Shown here: positions 10,053 through 19,237 of the stretch, in pieces
How the letters are laid out: each line of letters opens with the position of its first letter
How positions within the stretch are numbered: position 1 is the stretch's first letter
Assembly: GCA_037447605.1 (NCBI GenBank)
Contig: CM074812.1
Coordinates: 1,636,247 to 1,656,372, forward strand
From: Zygnema circumcarinatum
Lineage: Eukaryota > Streptophyta > Zygnematophyceae > Zygnematales > Zygnemataceae
DNA: 20,126 nt
Direction of reading: 5' to 3'
The notes under the pieces: generated by a model
The model's database searches: none
Told to the model about the DNA's origin: nothing
What the model saw: only the letters and a program-made list of their open reading frames with translations
Made by a program: the position numbers and the translations under genes

Positions 10053-10160
10053 GGCTGCTTGTGCTTCTGGTGATGGTGGTGGTAGAGTGTGTAAGAGTGA
10101 GAGAGGGAGACAGAGGGAGGGCGGTGGGAGACGAAGGGGGAGGGAGGGGAAGAGGGAGTG
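10053..10160 (-). promoter_or_regulatory. Pyrimidine-rich leader of PsaG
   Basis: In gene orientation the segment just before the ATG is CT-rich (CCCTCCCTCTGTCTCCCTC), then ACTACCACC-like repeats and AAGCACAAGCAGCC before the start codon. This is consistent with a plant pyrimidine patch plus 5' leader. The start site is not determinable. Confidence 0.35.
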
Positions 10161-10174
10161 CGGGGCGGGACGGG

Positions 10175-10181
10175 CCTTATC
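10175..10181 (-). promoter_or_regulatory. I-box-like GATAAGG upstream of PsaG
   Basis: GATAAGG on the gene's strand, about 123 bases before the ATG. GATAAGR (I-box) occurs in many plant light-regulated promoters, and PsaG is a light-regulated class of gene. A seven-base match can occur by chance. Confidence 0.3.
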
Positions 10182-10282
10182 GCAGAGCTGTCGGCGGCCA
10201 ATGGCGAGCGCTCGGGTCCGGAAGGGAATCCGCCGGGATGGGCCTGGTTAAAGGGAGGTACATAATACTAGATGTTAACAAA

Positions 10283-10289
10283 TATAAAA
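10283..10289 (+). promoter_or_regulatory. TATA-like element upstream of tRNA-Val copy 2
   Basis: TATAAAA lies 23-29 bases before the tRNA. A CAA triplet occupies 10309-10311, directly before the tRNA. TATA near -30 plus CAA close to the start is the usual arrangement of plant nuclear tRNA genes. Confidence 0.55.
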
Positions 10290-10311
10290 CCGAAACTTTC
10301 TAGGCACGCAA

Positions 10312-10385
10312 GGTTCGTTGGTGTAGTTGGTTATCACGTCAGTCTAACACACTGAAGGTCGCCGGATCGAGCCCGGCACGAATCA
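10312..10385 (+). tRNA. tRNA-Val (anticodon AAC), intergenic copy
   Basis: All 74 bases are identical to the copy at 1349-1422, including the A at position 54 of the T loop. The flanks of the two copies are unrelated, so the identity stops at the gene ends. It lies between the divergent PsaG and nicotinamidase genes. Confidence 0.96.
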
Positions 10386-10796
10386 CTCATAATTTTACCT
10401 TTTTCTGTCCGTATGGTACCACCATACCGTACGTGGTTGTACTTTTCCGTACGTCAATACATGCTATCCGTACATAGGCCATGTGCATGGTATGGGATGG
10501 GATGGTCATGCATGGCCTCTCCTTTGGCACACTCCCCCTTTGAAGCAGGAGGGAGGCGCTTGGAAGGGATTGGAGGGGAGTGGGAATTAGGGTTAGAGTT
10601 TTGAGGGGAGCAGGTGGGAGGAGGAGAGAAGAGCTGACAGGATAGGGTAGGGGAGGGAGGGCAATAGAGGGAGGGTTACTTGCAGCGCGTGGGTGGATAT
10701 GATATGCATTCCGAGTGGTGTCTGCAAAGCGCGTCTGCAGTAAAACGGAACTCCAACCCTAAGCTTTTGCGGTTACCGTCCCTTTTTAAGTAGTGC
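10386..10796. other. Region between tRNA-Val and nicotinamidase leader
   Basis: No coding exon recognised. It holds a perfect hairpin at 10411-10427 (GTATGGT, ACC, ACCATAC), three CCGTAC motifs at about 10427-10475, an imperfect inverted repeat AGGCCATG...CATGGCCT at about 10476-10519, and a telo-box-like TTAGGGTTAG at about 10587-10596. It is probably the nicotinamidase promoter. Confidence 0.45.
10400..10404 (+). terminator. Pol III T-run terminator of tRNA-Val copy 2
   Basis: TTTTT 15 bases downstream of the tRNA; a TTTT at 10393-10396 comes first and may already stop most transcripts. Confidence 0.55.
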
Positions 10797-10880
10797 CTTG
10801 AAGGGGGGAGGGGAGAGGGAGGAGGAGGAGAGAAGGGGAGAGGGAGGAGGCGGAGGGGCAGGGAGAGGGAGAGGGAGAGA
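10797..10880 (+). repeat. Purine-rich leader before nicotinamidase
   Basis: Nearly all G/A on the sense strand immediately before the ATG region, opposite in strand sense to the pyrimidine-rich leaders of plastid S5 and PsaG. It is probably 5' UTR or core promoter. Confidence 0.6.
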
Positions 10881-10890
10881 TAGCGGCCCC

Positions 10891-12826
10891 ATGGCCACGT
10901 GTGGTGAGGGAGAGTTGCAGCGTCTGCTGGAGGAGCACATGCCGCTGAAAAAAGAGGTTCTGCGTTTGACACGTGGCAGCAAAGCAGGGCTCGTCATCAT
11001 CGACGAAGTCAACGGTTTTTGCACAGTGGGAATGGGAAACCTGGTACAGCATTGTTGACTTTATTGCATTTTTCTTTTGTTTATTAATTTGCAACGTTTG
11101 TTCTGTTGTTTTTCCGTACTTCACTTTGATTTTCCATTGTTTCAGGGTGCCAAGCATGCATATTCTATAGACCGACAGATTGAAGAAGAGAGGGAGTGAG
11201 TGGCGAAAGGGGGTTCTCCTCCCTCTCCCACTCCTTCCAGTCCCTTCGCTCACCCTTCACCCTCTTCCTCTCTCCCTCTCGCTCTCTCTCCCATTCCCTC
11301 TTTTTCGCACTCTCTCCGCTCTCCCCTCTCTCCTCTCCCTCTCCCGCGTCCTCTCTCCCGCATCCCTCTTTCTCTCCCTCTGCCGCTCGTGTTTTGCTCA
11401 TGTCCACCTCCTACAATACCGTCCAGACTCCCTAATCTTACACCATTTGTTTCAAACCTCTCCCTTTTTTTTCCCTCTGCAGGCTCCTCCGGTGCCCAAC
11501 AGCCAAATATCAACAATGGTAGCAGAGACATTGGATCTTGCACAAAAGTTTAGCGCTAAAAAATGGCCAATTCTTGCAACTCTGGATACGCATGAAGCTG
11601 ATAAACCAGAGCCCCCATATCCTCCACATTGCATTCGAGGCACCGGAGAGGAGCTTTTAGTCGATGGTGAGACTGAACCCTAACGGACCTCGTCTTTTGA
11701 AATTGCTTGTTGCTTATTTGTCTTACGGATGGTTAACTGGTGCTTTCTTCTTTTGTGAACGCTTTTTCTTTTGTTTTTTTAATCAGAACTGAAGTGGCTT
11801 GAGAGGGATGAAAGCGCCACATTGATGGAGAAGGATTGCATCAATGCATTTGTGGGCGGAATGACGAACGATGGTTCAAATGTCATTATCGATTGGGTAC
11901 AGAAAAATGACCTCGAGTTGGTAAGACTCTTCAATGCCAACCCCTACATGTCCCTTTCTGCCTTCCTCTACCTCTCCTTTCGCGACTCTCTGCCTCTCCC
12001 TCTCCCTCCCTCTCTGCCTTTCTTTCTCCCTCTCCTCCTCTGGCCTCTGCTATCCCTGCCCTTTCCCACTCTCTCTTCTCTCCACCCCCTCCCTCCCCTT
12101 CTCTCCGTCACTTCACATCCCTCACTCTCCCTCTCTATCCCTCTCCCTTCCCTATGGCCCATCTTTCTACTTAGGCCTATGTACATTTCTGGCGATTCAT
12201 CTCCCTCTCTCTCTCTCACACTCTCTCTCCCTCCCTCCGTTCCCCTCCCCTGCCTTCCCTCCATCTCCTTCTTCCTTCTACCCATCCTGCTGGCTTCTTT
12301 TGTTACTGCTATTGTCATTCTTATCGGTGGTTTTTTTTTTCCTTTCCCTCCCCAGATCTTGACTGTTGGAATCTGCACCGACATCTGTGTGATGGATTTT
12401 GTTTTGACCGCTCTGTCTGCCCGAAACCACGGGCTGCTGGGCAGCACCTTAAAAACAATTGCGGTCTATACAGCGGGATGTTCGACATACTCTCTCCCTC
12501 GGAGGGTGGCGGAGTCCCTTGGATTTGGGCCACAGTCCGCGCATCCTCAGGTAGATATTTCTACCCTCTTATTTTGTAATATAAACCTAAAACATTTCCT
12601 TTTTCTTAACTATTTTTTTTTTTTTTTTTGACTTTGTCTGTACTAGAGTACTATCTTTGGTATCCAGTTTTTCTTCCTCCCTGCTTCCCTCCCTCCTTCC
12701 CTTCCCCTTCCTTTTTTTTTTTTTTGTCTTCCCGTCCAGACTCCGACCCACCATATGGGTCTCTATTTCATGCATTCGCGAGGCGCGCTTTTGGTCGACT
12801 CCGTGACGATCGATGAAGAAGACTAA
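10891..12826 (+). CDS. NIC1: Nicotinamidase (isochorismatase-like hydrolase), 5 exons
   Basis: Deamidates nicotinamide to nicotinic acid in the NAD salvage pathway of plants. Exons, all GT-AG: 10891-11043, 11483-11666, 11787-11920, 12356-12550, 12740-12826; they join in frame to 250 residues (plant NIC1 is about 244). The catalytic triad is visible: Asp38 in GLVIIDEVNGFC, Lys128 in MEKDCINAFVGGM, and nucleophile Cys168 in VGICTDICVMDF. Asp86 and His88 in LATLDTHEADKPEPPYPPHC are candidate metal ligands. Other family landmarks are GNLAPPVPNSQIS across the first splice junction, SNVIIDWV, TALSARNHG and the tail THHMGLYFMHSRGA. Introns 1 and 3 are CT-rich. The first intron also holds a second possible acceptor and donor (11146-11195). 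The ATG sits in CCCCATGGCC. A purine-rich leader precedes it. Confidence 0.93.
11215..11395 (+). repeat. CT-rich tract in nicotinamidase intron 1
   Basis: Mostly C and T on the sense strand within the intron at 11044-11482. ORFs read through it on both strands are low-complexity Ser/Leu/Pro or Arg/Glu/Gly and overlap no recognisable domain. Confidence 0.8.
11960..12290 (+). repeat. CT-rich tract in nicotinamidase intron 3
   Basis: C/T-rich sequence filling most of the intron at 11921-12355, which separates the Lys-bearing and Cys-bearing exons. Because it lacks stops, an ORF runs from exon 3 through the intron into exon 4, but the intron part is only Ser/Leu/Pro. Confidence 0.8.
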
Positions 12827-13323
12827 GTTCGGGCAACTTTGTAAAAGTTTAGGGCTAGCCCTTGACTAACTAACTAACTAAGTTCATAGCTGGACTGAAC
12901 CTCTGCCATTAGGGGGGGTCAGACTTAACACATGGCCAAATCAAAACTAGTAAGCCTGTCGGGCGAATTAAGCATTGGCTAGGTACGCATTTCGGTACGG
13001 CTGGGTCCAACGGAGCCGCGGATCTCAACTCGGAATACGTACACAAGACTTTGACTTTTAGTATACTAAATTCGAGAATTTAGTACGCTCCGGGCTAAGT
13101 CTGACTCCGCCCTATTATGTGTCAACGTTTGCAGTTCATTTAGGTGTAGAGAGGGTTTAGGGTTCAAATGTACGGATTTGAGGTTTGTGGTTTTCGAGGA
13201 AGTTCGGGTTAGACAGTTTTAGGGTTTGTGGTTGTTTCTGCATGTACAGTTGCAGCCTGTATTGTACAATTGTGAATCTCAATTTGGTAGAACTGGAAAA
13301 CTTTGGTTTCCAAAGTTTTGACA
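12827..13323. other. 3' flank of nicotinamidase
   Basis: Includes the presumed 3' UTR and a short (ACTA)n run at about 12866-12880. No exon, RNA gene or repeat family was recognised in the rest. Confidence 0.5.
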
Positions 13324-13332
13324 GTTTGGAAA
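13324..13332 (+). repeat. Left copy of 9-bp target site duplication
   Basis: GTTTGGAAA directly before the left inverted terminus; pairs with GTCTGGAAA at 13855-13863 (8 of 9 identical). Confidence 0.7.
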
Positions 13333-13854
13333 GGAGAATGATACTGCATCCCCTATTTTAGATATCCCACCCCCCCCCCCCCGTTTTTGAAAAAAATGCT
13401 CTCCCATTTTGGTTATCCCACCCCCCCTGTTTTGGATATTTCACCCCCTATTTTGGATATCCTACCCCTTGTTTTGGATAAGCAAACCAAGCAACCAAGC
13501 AACCAAGCCACAACTTAAGAACTTGCCTTAATTAGGGGGTCTACAATTTAACCTCAAAAAAAAAAGGAAAGCAAACAAAACAAAACAAATAAAGCAAATG
13601 ATTGCCACTCATAAGTGACCTTCAAGGTTGCTTTTAGGGTTGCGTTTTCGCTCTTAGGCCTAGTTTAGTGTAGGGTTTTTTTAAGTTTTCTGCTCTTAGT
13701 TTTATTTTTTGTGCTTAGGATCCAAAACAGGGGGTAGGATAACCAACATGAAAGGGCAAAGTTTTCAAAAAGGGGTGGGATAACCAAAATGAGAGGGCAA
13801 CGTTTTCAAAAAGGGGGTGGGATATCCAAAATAGGGGGTGCGGTATCATTCTCC
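13333..13854. mobile_element. 522-bp non-autonomous TIR element (MITE, Mutator-like TSD)
   Basis: The two ends are inverted copies: GGAGAATGATACTGCATCCC on the left, and GGAGAATGATACCGCACCCC when the right end is reverse-complemented. Similarity continues for roughly 85-130 bases, including CTATTTT(A/G)GATATCCCACC and CATTTTGGTTATCCCACC. GTTTGGAAA (13324-13332) and GTCTGGAAA (13855-13863) abut the ends as a 9-bp target duplication with one mismatch. The terminal arms are built from a tandem CCCC-(T/G)TTTTGGATATCCCA-like motif, including a poly-C run near 13369-13382. The 28 bases at 13507-13534 match, inverted and with one mismatch, 19810-19837 in the element at the right edge. There is no transposase ORF. 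A 9-bp duplication with long inverted ends suggests the Mutator superfamily. Confidence 0.85.
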
Positions 13855-13863
13855 GTCTGGAAA
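13855..13863 (+). repeat. Right copy of 9-bp target site duplication
   Basis: GTCTGGAAA directly after the right inverted terminus; one difference from the left copy, consistent with decay after insertion. Confidence 0.7.
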
Positions 13864-13914
13864 CTGGTAAACTATCTCCCAGGATATTTTAACTGTTCAA
13901 TACAACTGGGAAAT

Positions 13915-14520
<606 letters not shown>

Positions 14521-16244
14521 TTAGGGTCTGGAAAAATAAGGAGAAGGGGGGTGGAAGAAGGGAGGGATCGGGGGAAAAGGAGAACTCCCTGACGGAGGTC
14601 CTCCCTGCTCCATGCTCTGAGTGAATTGAAACTGAAACTGAGGGTACGCCGTAAACGGTGTGCATGGATCACCCATAGAGGCGCCGTGGTAGTCAGAAGG
14701 AGGAGGGGGTAAGAATGGGGAAGGAGGGAGAGGCGGTGGGGCATACCAATACGGGAGAGGGTGAAGAGAGGGAGGCGGGAGAGAGGTAGGAGATAGTGCA
14801 GGATGTATGACAGGAGGATCAGGGGGTGGTGGGGGAGGGAGAGGAGGTGGGAAAGGAGGAGGCATAGGAGTTATAGGAGGAGATAGGGAGGGAGGGGGAG
14901 AGTGAGGCAGGGGCGGAGGAAAGGAGAGAGGGGGAGAGTGAGGCAGGGGGGGGGGAAGGGAGGGAGATCGTGAGGAATGTGTGGGGGAAGGTAGGGAGCG
15001 AGGAAGGGTGGGAACGAGGGAGGGAGTGAAGGATGGAGGTAGAGAGGGCGGTAGGGAGGGAAGGAGGGACGGAGAGGGAGAGGGAGCTGAATGCTGGACG
15101 GTACTACTTGAAGTACCGAAGGCTTCGCCCACGTCTACTTCCTCCTCCTCCTCGCCTCCCTCTCTCTCTTTCTCCCTCCCTCCATTCCCCCTTCTCCCTC
15201 CTCTTTGCTTCGGCACCATACATCTCTCCTCCAATTGAGTCCCGTTTTCCAACATATCTAAAAACGCCTTCACTTTCTCAGATAACGTATTCCATTTCTC
15301 CGGATTCATCATGACAGCTTCCTCGAAGCTTCCTCCATCTGACCCACCTGCGAAAGTTCGACTCCCCATCTTCGCCGTACCACCTGTCCCACTCCCACTA
15401 CTTTCAGACTTCCCTTTGAAGCTCCGTTTCCCCCCCTCCTCCTCCTCCTTCTCCTCCTCTTGCCTCCTTCCCTCTCTTTCCGATGAAATTTCCGATGAAA
15501 GAGATACATGATCTGCTGTCAGCCTGCCACCTGGCGGCGTCCCATTGGCACTCTCAGTCGTCCCAGCGATTCTCCCTCGCACACTCGCTTCCACAGCGAG
15601 AGAGAATCTCATATTCAACTTTGAAACATGGGAGAGGTAAAGGCCCGGAATTGTGCCCTTATCCCCCCTTGAAGCATGTACCTGTCTCCGACTGTTGCCA
15701 AAGGGAGGGTCAGAGTGGGAGAGAGCGGTAGTGGGTCCGAGAGTGAGGGAGAGGGAGGGGTCGGGAGAGGGCCTTAGAGGGGGAAGGATTGCGGCTTTTC
15801 GCTTTGCAGAATTTCGGAGAAGCTTCCAGTTGCGTTCTTTGTCATTAGCATGGCAGTGAACCTCCCATTGAGAGCAGGGGGCCAGGCAGTCGCAGACGTA
15901 GCAATAACACTGCAGAAAAGATGAAGGGAAGAGAGGGTGAGAGGGAGAGAGCGAGAGAGAGAGAAAAATAAAAACAGATGCGGATATGGAAAAAAGAAAC
16001 AAGAAGCAAACTAAAAAGAGTTGTTTTGCCTTTTAATTTGGGCATTCACGCGTGTTTGGCATCTGGAATATCTGGAAATTTCTAGGAATATTGAACTTTC
16101 AAGATACCCGGCAAATTAGGGTTTGCAGCCCCCACCCGCTTGCAGTGCAGCGAGTGATCGGAGGAGGCGAAGGAGAACTTGGCGCAGTCGTGACGCGCAT
16201 GCGGGTAATCGCGGCAAGCCACCTGCCACCGCCTCCGCCCCATG

Positions 16245-16306
<62 letters not shown>

Positions 16307-17383
16307 CCCCTCTCTCTCTCGTTCGTCCTCTCTACCCCTTCTCTCAGTCTTTCACCCTCTCTCTCTCTTTTTTTTTCTGTCTCTCGTTCTCTCTCTCTTC
16401 CGTTTCCTCTCACTCCCTCCGCAAGCCATCACTTTCCGCCTCTCACTCCTCCAGTACTGAGCATGTGGCAGGCCCCGAATGACCGTACAGGCACAGCTGA
16501 TATCTCTCAATCTCTCTTTCTCACTCTCTCTCACTCCCCCCTCCTCACACCCCTACATGCCTCAGTTACCTCTCTCTTCTTCCCCCACCTTTCTCTATAT
16601 CCCCTATTCTCCCTCCCACTCTCATCTAAAAAGACGAACAGTTTCAAGATGTGAGAGTAGGGAGAGAGGAGACGAGAGAGAGAGAGCGAGGGGAAGCAGA
16701 CGAGATGGCAACAGCATCGTCTCTGTATAAAATATTGAAACCACAAAACTTCTCTGACTTCTTTAAACCCTAAATTATCCAGATTTCCCTCAAAATTTGG
16801 GCTCAAAAAAGAAAGTAAAGTAGAGTGCGAGTAAAAGTAGAACTAAGCGAGGGGGAGCTCCACTTACCACTCCCTTCTCTCCCACAACGACGATCTCCTC
16901 ATCCTTTTCGCCCTCCATCGCGCCACTCTCTCCCTCTCCCTCTCGCCCTCCCTCTCCCACCATCCCCTTCTCTATCTTAGCCGTAGGATCGCCGTCCAGC
17001 ATCACACATTCTTCGTCACTATCTTCAGCCTCCCCTCTCCTTCTCGTTCGTCCTATCCATCCTCCCCTTTCCCTCACCCTCTTCATCTCTCTCTCCCCCT
17101 CCCTCTCCATCCCTCCCTCCCTCTCCTTCTCCCTCCCCTTCTCGCTCTCCCTCTCACTCCCCCGCTCTCTCCCTCCCTCGTTCTCCCTCTTTATCCCTCC
17201 CTCCCTCTCCCTCTCCCTCCCTCCCTCTTTCTCCCTCTTGATTCCTCCCTCCCTCTCCCTCTCCCTCCCTCCCTCCCTCCCCCACCCGCTCTCTCTAGCA
17301 CGTGTGGCAGCCATAGCCACGTCCGTGTCGCTGTCAGAGTCAGAGGAGAGCTCGATCACGACAGCTCCTGTGCTGCCCCTCAT
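14521..17383 (-). CDS. RIN13-like CYCYVCD-motif plant protein, 3 exons
   Basis: Family of plant proteins that includes RPM1-interacting protein 13; biochemical role unknown, probably nuclear or regulatory. Exons on the - strand: 17383-16868, 16222-16136, 15909-14521; they join in frame to 663 residues. The start is the first ATG after an in-frame TAG upstream. Exon 1 has acidic VVIELSSDSDSD (8-19), a long Arg/Glu/Gly repeat, DSDEECVMLDGDP and DEEIVVVGEKGV. Exon 2 (173-201) gives VACRDYPHARHDCAKFSF and SLHCKR. Exon 3 opens with CYCYVCDCLAPCSQW (202-216), HCHANDKERNWKLLR, then a Ser/Glu-rich region, FEEAVMMNPEKWNTLSEKVK and a Pro-rich C-terminus ending PQFQFQFTQS...PYFSRP. The Cys/His spacing over exons 2-3 suggests metal binding (inference). 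Function remains unassigned; the family call is from motifs. Confidence 0.82.
16247..16304 (+). repeat. (TC)29 microsatellite in RIN13-like intron 1
   Basis: 58 bases of pure TC, then CT-rich sequence to about 16460. It lies within the intron at 16223-16867, only 24 bases upstream of the exon 2 boundary in gene orientation. The acceptor region is therefore purine-rich except for GGCGGTGGCAG, which is a weak polypyrimidine context. Confidence 0.95.
16918..17290 (-). repeat. Purine repeat inside coding exon 1 of the RIN13-like gene
   Basis: On the coding strand this is GAGGGAGAGGGA-type sequence encoding repeated [14 protein letters not shown]-like units (about residues 35-115) and similar stretches up to residue 155. 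The reading frame stays open. Repeated EREGGIKRE(K/N)E units indicate recent internal duplication. Confidence 0.85.
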
Positions 17384-17441
17384 GGCTGCCACGTCGGCCG
17401 TACACCCTGAACCCTAAGCCTCCATTGACGCAAAACCCTAC

Positions 17442-17450
17442 AAACCCTAA
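17442..17450 (+). promoter_or_regulatory. Telo-box (AAACCCTAA) upstream of RIN13-like gene, proximal
   Basis: Perfect AAACCCTAA 59-67 bases upstream of the ATG at 17383, among further ACCCTAA and ACCCTGA variants from 17404 to 17540. Telo-boxes work in either orientation in plant promoters. Confidence 0.45.
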
Positions 17451-17510
17451 AACCTGCAACCTGAACCCTTCGCCGGGAGAAGAGTCAGAGCGCGCAGTGC
17501 TGCAAAGCGC

Positions 17511-17519
17511 AAACCCTAA
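17511..17519 (+). promoter_or_regulatory. Telo-box (AAACCCTAA) upstream of RIN13-like gene, distal
   Basis: Second perfect AAACCCTAA, 128-136 bases upstream of the ATG. Both this and the proximal copy may lie in the 5' leader or core promoter. Confidence 0.4.
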
Positions 17520-17772
17520 TCATACGAGCCCTCCAAAACCCTGAACCCTGCACCCGAGGCGCGCAGAGGGAGGGCACCAAGCCTCCTCCCTCTCCTTCTC
17601 TCTCCCTCTCTCTCTCTCCCGCTCCCTCTCCCGAGGCGCAAACCCAGTTGTTTGCAGGTTTCCTCTCAAAAACCAGTTTGAGAGCCGACGTATGATGACG
17701 CTCATATCGTTGAACCGTACCGTAGGATATACGGACTGCCTAGGCTATTGTTCTAGTCTATATGCCAACTAT
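17520..17772. other. Upstream flank of RIN13-like gene up to the minisatellite
   Basis: A CT-rich stretch at about 17580-17632 reads as purine on the gene's strand. The remaining DNA has no recognisable exon. The 61-codon minus-strand ORF here is compositional. Confidence 0.4.
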
Positions 17773-18518
17773 TGTAATGGTTGCCAATTATTGGATTATT
17801 GGTTGCGTTGAATGGTTGCCAACCATTGGATTCATCATTGGTTGCGTTGAATGGTTGCCAACCTTTGGATTCATCATTGGTTGCGTTGGATGGTTGCCAA
17901 CCATTGGATTGCCAACCATTGGATTCATCATTGGTTGCGTTGAATGGTTGCCAACCATTGGATTCATCATTGGTTGCGTTGAATGGTTGCCAACCTTTGG
18001 ATTCATCATTGGTTGCGTTGGATGGTTGCCAACCATTGGATTCATCATTGGCTGCGTTGAATGGATGCCAACCATTGGATTCATGCTTGGTCGCGTTGAA
18101 TGGTTGCCAACCATTGGATTCATCATTGGTTGCGTTGAATGGTTGCCAACCATTGGATTCATCATTGGTTGCGTTGAATGGTTGCCAACCATTGGATTCA
18201 TCATTGGTTGGGTTGAATGGTTGCCAACCATTGGATTCATCATTGGTTGCGTTGAATGGTTTCCAACCATTGGATTCATCATTGGTTGCGTTGAATGGTT
18301 GCCAACCTTTGGATTCATCATTGGTTGCGTTGGATGGTTGCCAACCATTGGATTCATCATTGGTTGCGTTGAATGGTTGCCAACCTTTGGATTCATCATT
18401 GGTTGCGTTGGATGGTTGCCAACCATTGGATTCATCATTGGCTGCGTTGAATGGATGCCAACCATTGGATTCATGCTTGGTCGCGTTGAATGGTTGCCAA
18501 CCATTCCAATGGTTGCGA
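17773..18518 (+). repeat. 39-bp minisatellite, about 17 full units plus partials
   Basis: The unit is ATTGGATTCATCATTGGTTG followed by CGTTGAATGGTTGCCAACC (39 bases). Units differ by one to four substitutions; one partial of 15 bases sits near 17897-17915. A variant trio (GAATGGATGCC, GCTTGGTCGCG and a neighbouring CAACCTTTGG unit) occurs twice exactly 390 bases apart (for example 18051 and 18441), showing a ten-unit higher-order duplication. Each unit has an 8-base inverted repeat AATGGTTG-C-CAACCATT. Because 39 is a multiple of three and the unit lacks stops in several frames, long ORFs appear on both strands; I do not regard them as genes. Confidence 0.95.
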
Positions 18519-18584
18519 ACCCATTGATTCGTGACCCAGGCAACCAATGAATCCGACGGCTGAAAACCAGTGCCAATGCCAATG

Positions 18585-18800
18585 ATTGTTATCATTCCAA
18601 TGGTTGCCAACCATCGCCAATGGTTGCGGATCATTGCCGTTGGACTGAATCGACCATTGCCAATGGTTGTAAGCATTTTATCCCAATGGTTGCGCACCAT
18701 TCGAATGGTTGCAAACCCTTGGACGTCCATTCAAGGGTTGGCCATGTAATGGTCGGCGATTCAATGGTTGGCGATCCAATGGTTGGCTATCCCATGGTCC
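18585..18800 (+). repeat. Decayed, irregular ATGGTTG repeats beyond the minisatellite
   Basis: Scattered CCAATGGTTGCCAACCAT and CAATGGTTGGCGATC motifs with no fixed period. They resemble the core of the 39-bp unit and are probably its degenerated flank. Confidence 0.6.
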
Positions 18801-19237
18801 GCCCTTGGCAAGGGATGCCGTCAAATGGACATGAACAAAGGCAACATGGGGAACCACGAGGAACCAAATGGCCAAAAGGGGCCTAAGGACGAATGAAGGA
18901 CATTTGATGTCTCCATGAGGTACATGCATGCAAGTGCCATCGCAGTTTGATCAATATCTCGGTTGTGAATTTTGAGTTTCTAAGGCCAAGTTTTTGTTAG
19001 GTTCTAGAGGCAGATTGAACAAGCCCAGACAACAGACGATCAAGATGAAGATCGAAATCCAGATCGTGATCGAGGCCGGCGGAGTCCACCCGGATCCATG
19101 AGTTCAACAGATCAATCAGCCTCCTCCTCCGTCCGAAACCCTAAAAATCTCGGGTTCAACTGCTGAGCCGTCCGCACGAGCGAGCCGTTCAATTCCGCCA
19201 CGTGGCGTGCATTTGGGCAATCGTCGAATATATAAAA
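18801..19237. other. Unassigned flank between the minisatellite and the right-hand TIR element
   Basis: 18817-18863 resembles 19615-19660 inside the TIR element (about 80 percent by eye). 19038-19160 has a short open stretch with DEDR/DRDR-like codons and MSSTDQSASSSV but stops soon after. A TATATAAAA-like sequence lies at about 19229-19237. No gene can be supported. Confidence 0.4.

Noticed and set aside
17384-17392. Upstream GTG start for the RIN13-like protein
   Set aside because: GTG is not expected as a nuclear start; the ATG at 17383 is the first in frame after an upstream TAG.
17773-18518. CRISPR array
   Set aside because: The units are contiguous with no unique spacers, and the genome is eukaryotic.
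17753-18730. 325-codon minus-strand ORF and the plus-strand ORFs over the 39-bp array as genes
   Set aside because: They arise because the unit length is a multiple of three and has no stops in several frames. Two frames on each strand are open, no non-repeat domain adjoins them, and both starts and ends lie in decayed repeat.
19007-19165. Start of a copia-type gag gene (MSSTDQSASSSV...)
   Set aside because: The open stretch ends within about 25 codons after the Met and no primer-binding site, LTR or downstream polyprotein is visible.
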